Shown here: positions 33,317 through 46,183 of the stretch, one piece after another
Numbering within the stretch: position 1 is the first letter of the stretch
How the letters are laid out: the number at the start of each line of letters is the position of its first letter
NCBI GenBank assembly: GCA_019914995.1
Contig: CM034145.1
Coordinates: 4,719,262-4,783,261 of the forward strand
Length of the DNA: 64,000 nt
Reading direction: 5' to 3'
From: Acanthochlamys bracteata
Taxonomy: Eukaryota > Streptophyta > Magnoliopsida > Pandanales > Velloziaceae
Program-made: the position numbers and the translations under genes
Notes under the pieces: generated by a model
Told to the model about the DNA's origin: nothing
The model's database searches: none
Seen by the model: only the letters and a program-made list of their open reading frames with translations

Positions 33317-35885
33317 GTAGTTCATGCCTTCATCTCAACATGCTACAGATTTTATTGAGCTTACTGAGTGAGGTATTTGCCTCTGTGTCGATCGTACGGT
33401 TTGTGTAGTTTAATTTCATGTAAATGGTAGTTAAAATACTGTATATACGCATTGGGGTACCCATCGTCTTTCTAAATTTTATAATATATCTTATATTTTT
33501 AACATTTTAAATAAAGATTAAAATAGATAATTAAAATGATAATCAATTGAAAGTAATATCAAACGTTTCTGAGGTTCCCCCAAAGTGCCAGAGGTGGAAC
33601 CTTAGCTTTTTACGCATTTGATTTTTTTACTGTCTTTCTGATTCACAGGAATTTATCAGCCCACCTTCCACAAATAAAAGAGTTTTTATAGTAAAACAAT
33701 TAAAAATATGAAAGCAAACCAAAAGTTGATAATATAATCTTTTGATAATTTAACTATTTAGTAAAATGAACTAAATATTTTTGAGAATTAAGATCCCTAA
33801 TACTAAAGTATCAAGAAATGAACGAAAGTATCAAACTCGATTTATCCGTAACTGAATTTCGTAAAAATAAAAAATAAAAAATAAAATTTTTGAAAAATAA
33901 AGTGAAAATGGAGTTGTATTTCAATAATTTTTTAAAGTGTGTTAAAAGATATAATTATATTGAAAAATATGCAAATAAAAAAATTAGAACTGAAATTCTG
34001 TATATGAAAGTAGAGCTCTGAATTTTTGTATAATCGAAACCTATAAACTGTTCAGAATTCAAAATTTGATCAAAAAAAGTAGAGTTACGAGCGTATGGAC
34101 ACGCACTAAGTGGCAAACAACTGCTGAAATCTTCAATTATGTGGGCAGTACTTTAACAAGTATTGAGTTTAAAGCATATCAAAACATACCCTAAGTGCAT
34201 GTTTTAATTCATAAAAACTATAATTTTTTTTGCCAAAATTAAAATTCTAATAAGTTTACGTATTTTAATGTTTTAAAAAAACTCATAAGTTAGAGCTACA
34301 GTTTTGCATGAATTTTTATTTCTTTTTAATTTTTACTTTTTTATTTTCATGCTTTTTGAGATAGAAGTTTTTTTACATTTTAAATTCACTTTCAAAATCA
34401 GCTAAAATATAAATTCTGGCTTCAACTTTAATTTTTTTTAATAAATTTTATTTTTTATTTTTATAAAATTTAATTATGTGTATTTGAAGCATGCTCTAAA
34501 TATCAATAATCTCTTTGGCCAACGAAGCAAATACATAGCTTGATCATGCAAATAATGAATAGTAAAATCTTATTCTTAAGAGAAGTACAAATTTTATCAC
34601 GAAATGAAACCATGATTTTCTAAAATATCATTGTTAAGGACTTGATTGTGATAATTATGCAAATGAGGTGGGCCCTCACACATTGAATCGATGAGATAGG
34701 GCTGGGATTTGATATCACGGTATGTCGTTGTAAACACGTTGGTTCCGAAAAGTGGACGGTGATAGTCCGCTGCCTGTTTAACGATCATCCACTACTTACT
34801 CCGATTGCTATGTCGAAAAACTATCCGAATTAAAAAGAGCTCGTCTTACGATAGCATTCTGTAATAACATAACCAACCAAATTGTAATTAAACGGGATGG
34901 CAATTTAGCTTTGTAGGTTGATTTCGAAATAATTTATTTAACAATTAAATCAAATTTTATTTAATTTATAAATTTATATAGATTAAAATTATTAATTTTA
35001 ATTCAATCCAGTAATAACCGAATCAAATTCGAATCGATTTATTTAATAACTAAAATTATTAATTTTAAATTATATATTTTTAATTTTAAGTAAAATTATA
35101 AGATTAGTTAGAATAAAAATATATGATATTTTTAGTGATGAGATATATTAAATATTTATTAAAATGTGCATTTTTTACTATCTTAATCGGTTTTTAAAAT
35201 ATTTAAAAAAATTTTATTTTATTTTTGAAAATATATGGTGATTAAAATTATATGATTATAAATACACACTAATAATTTTGATAAAAAATTTGATAAACAT
35301 AACTATCTAACAAAGTTTTCATAAAAATATTTATATGAAATCTAAATTCGTCATTAGAAATATATACATAGTAATACTTTCGATAATATTTTCATCTTAC
35401 ACTATTTTACTAAGATATAACAACGAACAATTAATTATAAATATAATATAATTTAATAATTTATAAATTATTATTATTAATTATTTTTATTATTATTAGT
35501 TTATTATACGAAAAGAAACTAAAAGTTGTTCATTTAAGAGATAATATTTTAGATAGGTGACTTAATTTTGAGTTAATTCGAATCGATCTATTTAATAATC
35601 GGATCAAATTTGCTCTAATTTTAACTCAACCTATATATTTATACAGATTAAATTTTCTAATTTCAATTTTAATTAAGTAGATTAGTTTTGAATTGAATTT
35701 TAGAACAGAATCATATATTGTCACTATATTTTCTAAAAACAAATTCGGATAATTATTAAGTTAATAATTAATTTAATAATTTCAACGAAAGGCGGGCTTT
35801 GTTTTGTGTCTTTTTTGTTTGGTCTTCTTCGTTTCATTTTATTCTCTCTCTATATCTTCCTGTGAGTGATTGGATTGATCGATCG
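33317..35885. other. AT-rich intergenic DNA before the RING-H2 gene
   Basis: 33317-33480 is 3' UTR of the F-box gene. 34190-34505 looks like a decayed MITE (ends with GTGCATGTT versus GAAGCATGCT in inverted order). 34940-35710 contains a repeated AT-rich motif (AATCGATNTATTTAATAA near 35035 and 35583). No gene is supported. 35790-35885 is the leader of the RING gene, ending in GATCGATCG just before its ATG. Confidence 0.45.
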
Positions 35886-38800
35886 ATGGGTTCAGGAGCA
35901 AGCAGACCACGCCCGCCTCGATCGCGTGACGATCGCCGGCGTCTTGCTTCCTTTATCTGCGGCGGTGGCTCTTCTTCCTCCGCCACTGCCTCTTCTGCTC
36001 GAGTACGTCTCTTACTCATTCCTTTTCTCTTTCTTGATTTGTTTTGTTTTTTCAATAATACTGTTATTTGAAGAATTGATGGGAAAATTTAAAGCGTGTT
36101 GGTAGAAAAATTTCATGTTGGAATTTCTACAAAAGATAAGATAGTTGGGCTTCGCCTTGACGGCGAGTGCGAGTGCGATCGCGAAAGCTTACTTTTCTTT
36201 TTTCGGATATTGTTGTCTGGTTGTTTATGTCGGAAGAATTGGTGTGAAGAATAAAGCCTCTTTGTTAAAAACATTTTATTTTGGAACTTGTATGCAAGAG
36301 TCAAAAGAGAAAACCTTAGTTGGAGATTGTTGTGTTAGGTGTATGCGATCTCGAAAGCTTACGTTTTTTTTCATTCTTTAGATTTTTGTTGGAACGTCGC
36401 TTATTTTGGGAAGAATTGGAGTTGATAATAAAGCTTTCTGTAAAAAGTTGATTTTGGAAATTGTATAGAAGCTAATTGGAGGTCGTTGGTTTATGAGTGT
36501 GATCATGAAAGTTTTCATTTTTTGGCCTAGCTTTACTTGTGAAATTTGTAGTTAACATTCTTCTCTGGACCTTATTGAGTGCTGCTAGTTTATTAAGGTG
36601 TTAGAAATTTGGTGGTAACGTTCTTCTCTTTTCAATTGTTTCTTAATGGTTGTTATGTTCCAATACTCTCTTACTGATCTATATATGGTTCATTTCATTT
36701 CAGTTATCAATCTCATTAGAAAAGCTCTATTGAACTATACCTCAGATAAAGCATTATCAATTTTCTAAGCTTCTTATTGGAAACGTGTACTACCGTCTAT
36801 ACAAATGTCCTTTTACTTCTCAACTGCTTGACTGGTTTTCTAAATTTACTTTTTTGAGCATGATTAAATTAATTAGGCTGTTTGTTTTCACTTCTTGTTG
36901 CTTATAACTAAGTGCTTTCTCCTTTGCAGATTTACTGTCTGCCTAGATGGTATATGTTGGCTGCATGTGTAGTAAATAATTGTAATGATCTATACAGCAG
37001 TGCTTGCATGTGACATAGGTAAAGTTTCATTTTCTTTAATGTGTGAACATGATGTAAGAGAAGTTCCATCTTGTTCGATACATGGCTACATCTATACCCA
37101 GTGCAAAGTTCCTATTTAGGCCTCATCTTGCTAAGTTCCATGTTGGTATTATTTAAGTTTTTGGTGTAGTGTGGGTTAAGCCTTGTTTTGAATATGATAT
37201 TGTAAACTCAAAGCAGCTGCAAAAATTTTCTCCCTCATATTTGAGAAGATTAGTAAGATCACTGGTGCTTTATTTGTTATTACTATTTGTAACCCTAGCG
37301 AGTGATGGCACTGTAAGTCTATTTTTTCGGGTTAAGGAATATGCCTAGATGGTAGAAGTGATGAATTCTTATAGGCAGGAAAAGCCCATTTAGCTTTAAC
37401 CTGATGCAGACTTCCCGTTTCTGCATTCATGGAAATATCCTTTGGTCGCTGTATGACCGACCTTTATCTTTTGTTCTTTTTCAACTTTTGCCTCTATCTA
37501 GTGCCATTGTGTAAAGACATAATAACAATTCTCTGAGCAATCAGCCATGGTGGGAGTTTTTCTTTTAATTGCTTTCTTCGGTATTCAAATAGAATTCCTA
37601 TATTTGGAAGCGCATGTCTTGTTAAATAAGCCACTTTCCTTTCTCTCCAGTGGCAAGAGGAGACATCACACAGATCAGTTGTTGAAGAGAGACCCAAGGA
37701 TCCCATAGTGACTCGTAGTATGCTAATATCAAGGCAAGACTCTCCAGGAAAAGTGACATCAAGTCTTAATGCATCATGCTCCCGAGCCACTTATGCTAGC
37801 AGGGTGTACGGCCCAGATGGAAGCAAATTTGACTTGGAAAATGCTGAAAGTAGTGGTTCTGGGAAAGAATTATCCGAAGGTGAAAGAGTTTCTCCTCAGG
37901 TGGCAAATAGTGGCTTTGACACCACCTTCTCTAGAAGCAATTCTGATCTGCTAAACATATCTGGAGAATCAGAGGTTCTTGAGGTGACTGATGATACCAC
38001 TAGAATCTGTGCTACTCATATTCATATTCCCATGACAGAGCTTAATAGTACTCAACTACAATCCGGTCTTTCACCTACAAACAGTAATGCCTCGATGTCA
38101 GATCTTGAATGTCATAGCAGGGACTTCTGTAACTCCATCTTAGATACTCCTATGGCTATTTCAGCCTCTTCTGGGACTGACCAGTTACCTGGAGAAGAAG
38201 ATTTGCTTGAGGCTACTTCTTCTGATTCAGCTCTTGTAACATTAAGTGCGCCAGTAGAGAGGAGAAACGGAAGTGTTCTTCATCTTGATGTAATTAGTAT
38301 TTCCAGTATTTTATCCAGTGGTTCTGGAGATGTAAGAGAAAGTGAGAGTAGAAGGTATAACAGAAGGCTACATCGGAACTCTCTTTCAAGACATACTTCT
38401 AGGAGAAACTATTCACAATCAATGCTCTTCTCTACTGAGGATGCAGATGAGCTGGATTACCAAGATAGGTGGCTAGTTGATGTTGATGATGATTCTTCTG
38501 AAAACAGGATGGAAGAAGATCCAATTTATGTTCATCACAGACGTCGCAGTGCAAGTAGATTAAGATGGAATTCGAGATCTGAGGTGAATAACTACCAACT
38601 TACTTATATGCTTTGTGTTTCTATATATAAGCAATGTAAATTTATCTTATCTAAGGATATATGATCTTACTATATCTCAAGTAATTATAGTTCTGTTATT
38701 GGGATCTGGTAGGCGACCATGTTACTAAATCTTTCACTTGTATTAATATTTTATGTGTTGAAGACTATAATTATACGTTTGTTTACTTTACCTAACTATG

Positions 38801-40381
38801 TTTATTGTCACTGTGTCCCTGTTGTAGGTAAGAGAAAGACTTCGTGATGACCTTGATGATAATGGTAGTAGAAGAGCGTGCCCATCTGGTCTCCACTCTA
38901 ATGGAGCATGCTCCTGTTATTCATTCACAGTTGCAGACACATCAAGCGCTCGTGCAAGCATATCTAGGATTGTCATGTTAGCAGAAGCCTTGTTTGAGGT
39001 ATGAACAATCAGCCAATTAATTTGAGTAGATATGTTAATGATAAGCTAGTATCAGTATTATTTACATGGCTCTATGTAGCAGATACCTTTGTATTTCGGT
39101 TATGCATAGTCTCCTTTTTTGTGTTTTAGGTCCATATAATTTACTACATGCTGGGGTGTGTTTGTCATATTTGCAGTCAGCCATGGATTATCTGAGTAAT
39201 GACACAATCGTAATGCCATTGATTGAATCGCAAATATTAGCTGTTGATGTTTGATAGGTATAACTAGATTTTGTAGTTACAGAAGCAAGGTGGTACATCT
39301 GTGACATATTTAAAGTTAGTCCTCATTCAAAATATCAGTGTTCAAATTGTACTTTATATGCATGGAGCAATGGGACCTTCTTTTCTGAATTTGCTGAAAA
39401 ATCGTTCCATTTCAATAACTTCATTCAAAGAACTGTATAGTGATGGGTTAAGAGTGACAATCAATATCTGCATTTAATCTGTATTTTGAAGCATTTGGTT
39501 CAAAGTGAATAAAATTGAGTTTGTGCTTTTTTGTTATATACTTAAATCATGAGGCAGTGCTAATCACTATACTTTGTTGTCTGTTCATGATGATAAAATA
39601 ATTTCTTACTGCATCATGACATCCCAGAATGTAAATTATCTTGACTAATTACTTCTAGTTGTGTTTGATTGTGCCTCTAGTCAACACTTGCAACTACTGC
39701 CGCCTTTTGGCTGAAATATCAATCTCGTTTGCTTTTTATTGCAACTTGTATATGTTTTCCTTTGGTCCGTTATATTTATAATTTCTTTGTGAACTTCAGA
39801 TCTTGGATGAGATCCATCGCCAACCTGTATCCATTTTCTCAACGGTTTCACTTCCAGCTCCACATTCAGTTGTTGATTCTTTGCCTATTACAAGATACAA
39901 AAAACTTGAAACAGCTGGAAGCAGAGAGGACACTGAACAGTATGCCTTTTTACTCATTTAATTCCTGTAGAGCTTGTCTGGTTTTGCGAAGTTGTTATCA
40001 TGTTTATGGTATTCTTTTTCATGCAGTTCGCATCATGATTTTTTTCCCAGTGTAATTGGTTGTACTTCGTATCATCTCTCACTTTTTCCTACTTTTTCGG
40101 TAAACAGGTGTTACATATGCCTGTGTGAGTACGAGGAAGGAGACAACATTAGAGTTCTTCCTTGCAGCCATGAGTACCACACATGGTGTGTTGACAAATG
40201 GCTAAAAGAGATGCATGGGTAATGTTACCCCTCATTATACTTTGTCGACTGAACTTTTCATTAATAGGGACATTCATTGAATCCTTTTTTCCCCATCATT
40301 TCCATCGTTGACAGGGTGTGCCCATTGTGCCGTGGAGATGTTTCTCAAGCTTTTGGCGAGAGCTCCGCTGCTGCTTCATGA
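35886..40381 (+). CDS. RING-H2 E3 ubiquitin ligase with MGSGAS N-terminus
   Basis: A 512-residue protein from six exons: 35886-36002, 37651-38583, 38828-38998, 39800-39939, 40108-40218, 40315-40381; all phases join. The N-terminus [11 protein letters not shown] fits the N-myristoylation consensus (Gly2, Ser6), followed by a basic Arg-rich stretch, so membrane attachment is plausible. The long middle (~40-400) is Ser-rich, acidic and disordered. A C-terminal RING-H2 (about 455-497) has the full ligand set: [19 protein letters not shown] and CPLC, i.e. C3H2C3. Such domains recruit E2 enzymes. The 1.65-kb first intron contains three degenerate repeats of ~155-170 bp. The product belongs to a plant family with MGSG(A/N)S starts; I do not know its substrate. 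Confidence 0.9.
36160..36560. repeat. Three degenerate tandem repeats in intron 1 of the RING gene
   Basis: Units marked by GCGATCGCGAAAGCTTAC (36175), GCGATCTCGAAAGCTTAC (36345) and GTGATCATGAAAGTTTTC (36499). The first two are also followed by GGAAGAATTGG, ATAAAGC and TTTTGGAA blocks in the same order. Period about 170 then 154 bp. Function unknown. Confidence 0.65.
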
Positions 40382-41488
40382 ATTACACGTATAAAATCAC
40401 ATACATACAACGAAATGACGCATCAAGCCCAAAATCTTTTCTTTTTTTGCACTTTTGTACATACATGTAACCTGTTATTGGCTCTTTTTGACCGGGAACA
40501 TACCTGTTATTAGGTTTTATTTGGTCCTTCCTGGTCTTTTTTCTTGTCGATGTACAGAGAGGACTGTAACTTAAATCTACGGATTCTGCAAAAGAAACAT
40601 CAATTGGTTGCTCGTTCAACACTGGCAGGAAGTTTGCCGGTGGTTGTCAGTCTAATTTGAACACTTATAATGTTTGTATTATGATGAAAATTTGCAACTA
40701 AATTTCTTTCTTTTCTTTTAAGGTTACTTATGCAGCAAGGGGCAATCACATCACAGACAAAATTATTGGTTGCTTTAATTATGCAAAGCATGTGAATGTG
40801 TTGGAACTAATCATTCATAAAAAGAGTGTTCAATCTAATCAAGCAGATCAACACATTTTTTTTTTTGTGAATTATCAACATCTTTGTAAGGTAAATTAAG
40901 AAATTTCATGAAAAAATTCTAGTGCAAATGGTGAAGTTTAATTAGTATTAATTTTATTATATTTTAATTTCCAACAATAGTAAAAATATGTGTAACGTTC
41001 CCCTCTTTAATATAAACAAATCACAACAAAAGAAATAGAAGGGAAAACTTTATTGTACAAATATTATTGTAAAAAAAAAAGAAAAGGATTTTTTGCTTTT
41101 CTTTATTCTTTTTCCGGTCTTAAAATTTACAAGATGATCTTCTCATAAACCCTTTAATTTCTTCTTAAACTTACTTGAATCCAAGCGCTCATGATCACAA
41201 TCTAGCTTAATTAATTCTTAAAAATTAAAATAAAAAGACAAGCGGGGCTATTTTGGAGTGTTTATAAAAACTATTTTTTAAAAAACTAATATATTTTTGT
41301 TCTATTTTAAAAAATAGTTCTATTTCGTATGTAAAATAATAATAATAATAATAATAAGATCTTACGACGTATAATTTTTTTATGTATTCAAATTTTAAAT
41401 AAAATTTGAGTAATAATAAAATATTTATCAAAAAATATGAGTTAAAAAGTTAAGAAGTATGTTTTTGAAAAGAAATTACAAACGCATC
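40382..41488. other. Convergent 3' intergenic region with one AT-rich MITE-like copy
   Basis: 3' UTR of the RING-H2 gene (to ~40700) and 3' side of the small RING gene (minus strand). 41245-41490 looks like a reverse-orientation copy of the AT-rich MITE-like family: it starts GGAGTGTTTATAAAAAC and ends TTACAAACGCATCC, with an AATAAT microsatellite (41337-41356) inside. Nothing else recognised. Confidence 0.45.
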
Positions 41489-42253
41489 CTAGGAGAATAT
41501 GGAAGTTCTACAACAGGGGCAATGGGATTTGGGAACAAGCCAAGGCACAACACAGTTCCAATGGAACCTATGTGCACAAGGCAAGTTCAATACTAAATCT
41601 CCACTTCTGAACTCTTCTATACATATCACACACTCTTCTTCTTCTTCCTCCAAATTTTTCCTTCTCCTCATCCAACTCCATTTACTCTTGCTCAAACTCT
41701 TCCTCTTTGTATAGTAAATTTCCCTTTGCGCGTTCCCGAGCACCGTCCCTGGCAGTTCCTGCTTGCCATCGGCGTCTCCTCTGCCTCCACAACCGCTGCT
41801 ATAACCAACGGCAGCAAAAACTTTAGTGCCTACCGTTTTTTATTTGTACTAGAAAAGAAAAAAAAAAGTGGATTTTTTTTTGGTTACCTCTTGAACCATG
41901 AAGATCTTTGTGACTTGAGTTTCTCGTCCAATCTTTCCCTTGCTTCCCGGACAACATCGCCGGATATCAATCTTTTGCTCGAGTAGGAGTAGCTTCTTCT
42001 TTCCTTTACAGAATTTTGCAAATTCAAAAACTAATTAACTCATCATAGAACACATGAATCCATCTTCCATACAAATAGAACATACCATGATGTTGGTTGA
42101 TAGATTGCTCTCAGTATGACTCATGCTGTTGCAGCTCCTTGAATAAAACCAGTAAGCCGATCGCCGTGATCCGGTTAAGGAATCTATGGAGCTACCGGCT
42201 TGTCTAAACCGTCGCCTGCGAGCCAACTCAACGCCGGGAAGCATTCCAGCCAT
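41489..42253 (-). CDS. Small RING-H2 protein (RHY1A-like E3 ligase)
   Basis: A 197-residue protein from three exons: 42253-42086, 42003-41888, 41798-41489. The start is MAGMLPGVELARRRRF; this opening followed by an Arg-rich block is typical of a plant RING-H2 group annotated RHY1A-like. Exon 2 codes a helix-rich linker (VVREARERLDEKLKSQ). Exon 3 ends in an acidic run and a C-terminal RING-H2 (about 151-192): CVICIEEF, LPCAHRFHWNC and CPCCRTSIFS. The exon 3 acceptor is a tandem site (TATAG|CAG|) and both choices keep the frame. Only acceptors here, not the AG at ~41825, avoid a stop. An in-frame ATG 15 codons upstream (42298) is less likely than 42253. Confidence 0.85.
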
Positions 42254-42477
42254 GGAAAAACCTTTACTAGCTAGCTTTAGGAAAGATAAAGAATCCAACT
42301 AGCTAGCTACTACTACCATAGCTATAGCACAGTGCTGAAGAATATGAATCTTTACGTGAGAAAGTTGTGAACTATATAAAAGTTAAAATGCCACCAGATG
42401 AAAGATGGAAGGATCCTCTACCAATTATGCAACTATTTAGAGCATTTCAAGGGGCGTATGTGGACTTGGGTCATATT

Positions 42478-42715
42478 TGGCAACGGTGTTTGTAGCTTTT
42501 CAAAAGTTATTTTTTATTTCATATTTTTTTATAAATTTTTATAATATTTTATTAAATTTATATAAAATTTTAAAAATATAAAAATATTTTATATCGTAAA
42601 ATTTTATTATTATTTTTTTGGATAAAAAAATAGAGTTCAATTTTTGAAATATTTTTAAAATACTCTTTTAATTTAAATAAATTTTATTTCATAAGTATTT
42701 TTAATTATTTTTTAT
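42478..42715. mobile_element. AT-rich MITE-like copy E
   Basis: Family order recognisable: GGCAACGGTGTTTGTAGC start, TTTTTTATTTCATATTTTTT, ATATCGTAAAATTTTATTAT, then AATTTTATTTCATAAGTATT near the right end. Confidence 0.5.
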
Positions 42716-43904
42716 ACACTTATGTGATGCTCAAACATACCTGTTTGATTTTGACCTGTTATCTTTGTTATTTACATAAAATTTGGACATTTTTTGCGGT
42801 AAAATTTTTGAGTTTTTATTTACTAATTAAATATTTCGGATCGTTTGAGATCGCTTATAAAATATTTTTATGTAAAAACTTTGATACAAAATTTTTAAAA
42901 TAAATTATTTTTAAATTTAAAATTATACATATAATAATTTCATAACTATATTTTCATTTTTGTTTTTTAAAGCACTATAAAAAATAAAATAATGAGACAT
43001 AAGTAATGCCAAAAGTTTTTGAATCAATAATATTTGACAAATGAAGACATTGAAATGTGGTAGGGAGATTATTACAAGTAATGGAAAGCCATAATATAAT
43101 ATATGGTAGACAAAAAAGGGTCCTTCGTATGAAGCTTCCTTCCTAGCTCCATGAAAATGAAAGCCACATATCTGTGTTAGATCATAGATGTCCACAACAA
43201 AATATTCGTCTTTTTTTTTTTTTTAAAAATATTTTATCACCAAGTACTTTAAATTTATTCTAAAGTTTATTTTATAAAGAATTTCATTACGTATGCAAAA
43301 TTTTTTTTACTAAAGTGTCTTTATATTTTTTCATCTCATACTTCTAAATCAATACGTAATTGGTGTGCATATACGATGGGTTAGGTCACGTGAGTACAGC
43401 GTGCTTCAAAATTATTTAATTATTATGTAAGGATGGAAATAATAATAATAATACTAGCAATATCTTTTCAATAAAACACGTTTGATTAGCACCAAGGGCA
43501 TGTTTAAAGTAGGATTAAACTCAATTTTTTTGAGTTATAAAAAGTATGTTTAAAATTAAAAATGAGTTTGTAAAAAATTTATTTTTTTATTTACTTTGTA
43601 TTAAAAATACGTTTGTAAAAAATTATTTTATTTATTTATTTTGTATTAAAAGTGAGTTCGAAAATAAAATTTTATTTTTTATTTAAAAATGAATAAAAAT
43701 TAAAATAATTTTTAAAAAATAACTTTGAGATGTAAATAAGCAATCCTAACAAAAGAAAACAAAATTTTCAACATTTCTAAAATTTACATGGGCCTGCCAG
43801 TTTTAGAGACCGGCCCCAAAATACTCGCCATGGGCCTGCCCGTTTAAAGTACAGATGCAGCATTATGAGAAGCAAGCGAAGCGCCGTTTGTCTTAGCGTT
43901 TTTA

Positions 43905-44140
43905 TATTGCTACTTTTAAAATTTTAATTATATATTTTTTAATATATATTTTATAAATATTTAGAAAATTTATTTAAAAATTTAGAAACTGTAAAAAAAT
44001 TTTTATAGTGAGATTCTTTTATTACATATTTTTATTATTCTTTTAAAAATAAAAAAATTAAAATTTATTTTTTAAAAAAATAAATATTTTTTATTTCAAA
44101 AAAATTCTATTTCATAAACACTTTCAAAACACTCCGAGTC
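43905..44140. mobile_element. AT-rich MITE-like copy F
   Basis: Begins near TATTGCTACTTTTAAAATTT, shares TTTTATAAATATTTAGAAAA and TTTATTACATATTTTTATTA with copies A and H, and ends CTATTTCATAAACACTTTCA followed by AAACACTCC. Confidence 0.55.
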
Positions 44141-44914
44141 ATAAATACTTTTAAATTCTTAGGATTCGTTTGAAATTACTTAGAAAACAATATTTTTGTT
44201 GAAAACGAATTTTTTATATAAAGTTTTTGAGAAATGAGTTTGTTTTTCATTTTAACTTCAAAAATAAAAATATTTATAACTCTATAGCTTTCAAACTAAA
44301 AAAAATTTCTAAAGTACTATACAATAAATATAAAACTGAAAAAGGAGATAATTCGTGCTCATTAGGAATGTGTTTTGGGTGCTTGTCTAAAACTCACTCT
44401 CACTATTGAGCTTAAAAAATAATTTTTGGGCACAATAATTTTTTTTCAAAATTTAGACAGCATAAATAAATTATACATTATAGAACTATTATATATATCT
44501 ATATATATTTTAAAGTTAAAAAAATACTTTTACTTTAAAAAAATATTAAGAGATTATTTTAAATACACCGAACTTTACTTTTTTTTTTCAGATTTTAAGT
44601 TCGATTATTTTAAATACTTCAATTATCACTCCAAATTTTATGTTTATTTTTACATCGAGTTTCACTTTTACTAAAATTTAATTTCAAAATTTATTTTACT
44701 TGTTTAGAATGTCACTCTAAACTTTTGATTTTACTAAATTATATTTTCATAAAATTTTAGTTTTGTAAGACTCAATTACCCATAAATAAAACACATTTTC
44801 TGACATAAACTATTCCAAACGGGTTGTTTCAAGCCCGTTTGACCCGGCCTCTGTTGGACTCGAAACAATTCTGTTGGATAGGCTTGGGCTCTGGGTGAAT
44901 AGACAAGCTAAATG

Positions 44915-45075
44915 AAATTTTATTCTATTTTTTAAAAATAATAAAAATATATAACAAAAATTTTTATTATGTAAAATTTTTTATATTTAAAAAATTTTTA
45001 AATAAATTTTTTAATATTTATAAAATATATATTAAAAAATGTAAAATAAAAATTTAAAAAATACCGTTGGCGAAC
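44915..45075. mobile_element. AT-rich MITE-like copy G (reverse orientation)
   Basis: Reads as the reverse complement of the family: AATAAAAATATATAACAAAA, TTTTTATTATGTAAAATTTT, TTTATAAAATATATATTAAA, ending near ACCGTTGGCGAAC. Confidence 0.45.
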
Positions 45076-46183
45076 TGCAATTTCAAACGAGATATTCCTT
45101 ATCTCTTACCTCTTTTCTACATATTTATTTGAAAATGAATTTTAACCTTGATAAAATTTTTAAATATTTAATGCTAGGTTTTCCTTCTCAGACTCTGTGT
45201 TTTATTTATTTAGATAGTTATAGATATTTGTTCAAAAATTCTACTAGTTTAAGAAAATATCTATTTGAATAATTCAAATAATAGAGTTAGAAAAGAGTAT
45301 GAGTTGGAAATATTTAATCACTTTTTCCGGCCTTAATTAGTTAGAAGAATTTTTAATGTTTTAGATTAGATAAATTTGCATTTTAAAATCAAATTAAGAT
45401 CATATTTTAATTTGAAAAAAAAATAGGATTTGTAAACCTGAATTCGTTAGAATTAAATTTTATAAAATAGAGTTAGAAAAGAGTATGAGTTGGAAATATT
45501 TATTTTTTTAAATTAAATCATTCATAAAATTATTATAATATATAATTTTTATTTCTAATTACAAAAATAAAATTTGATTTTTAAAATCTTCATTAAAACT
45601 TTTTTTACCAAAAACATTTTTTTCATAGACAATTTTAATTCTTAAAGCGATCTTTACTATTTATTAACATACAAATCAACAAATTTTTTTTAAAGTGTTT
45701 CACTGTAATTAAAAGTTTTAACTTTTAACTTCTATTCTCGCTTAAACTCTTCAAATTTTAAAATTCAAACTCTTCAAATTACTTCAAATTAAAACTTGAA
45801 ATAAACATAAGCTAAATCTCAGGAGCAAAATAATATATAAACCTAAACTTCAGCAAATAAGATTAGTTAAAAAAAATAAAACAAATAAAATAAAAAAGAA
45901 TCTGATTCTCTTCTCCCTCTTCAATTCTCTCTATCAAAATCTTCAAAAGAAATCAATCAAATTTAATCAAAATAATTTAATTAATTCCTCCAATTTGTTT
46001 TGTTTCTATTTCACCCGCCTACGTTTACTTCTTCTTCTCAATTAATTCCTATTTTTGTTTTCCTCCTTCACTCCAAAATCTTCTCTTCTCTTCTCCCACA
46101 AATCCCTAATTAGGGTTTTTTTCCTTAAAACTTTCGCCTCTTTCTCTTCAAAACAAACAATCAATTACCCTGAGTTCTTCTCA

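Larger units (their letters stand above)
42254..46183. other. Repeat-rich intergenic DNA before the Raf-like kinase
   Basis: About 3.9 kb of very AT-rich DNA without a supported gene. It holds MITE-like copies (about 42478-42715, 43905-44140 and, reversed, 44915-45075), a 45-bp tandem pair (43566-43655), a ~37-bp exact direct repeat (45281-45317 and 45467-45503), and a pair of CATGGGCCTGCC motifs (about 43788 and 43830). 45900-46183 is the CT-rich leader of the kinase gene. Confidence 0.5.

Noticed and set aside
41337..41356. AAT microsatellite
   Set aside because: Simple repeat inside a MITE-like copy; no further meaning seen.
42923..44674. Several 60-90-codon frames in AT-rich DNA
   Set aside because: Phe/Tyr/Lys/Asn-rich composition typical of chance frames in AT-rich repeats.
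46055..46183. N-terminal extension of the Raf-like kinase resembling a transit peptide
   Set aside because: The open frame upstream of 46184 begins with TTG, not ATG; no in-frame ATG precedes MADSDYH, so this is leader sequence.
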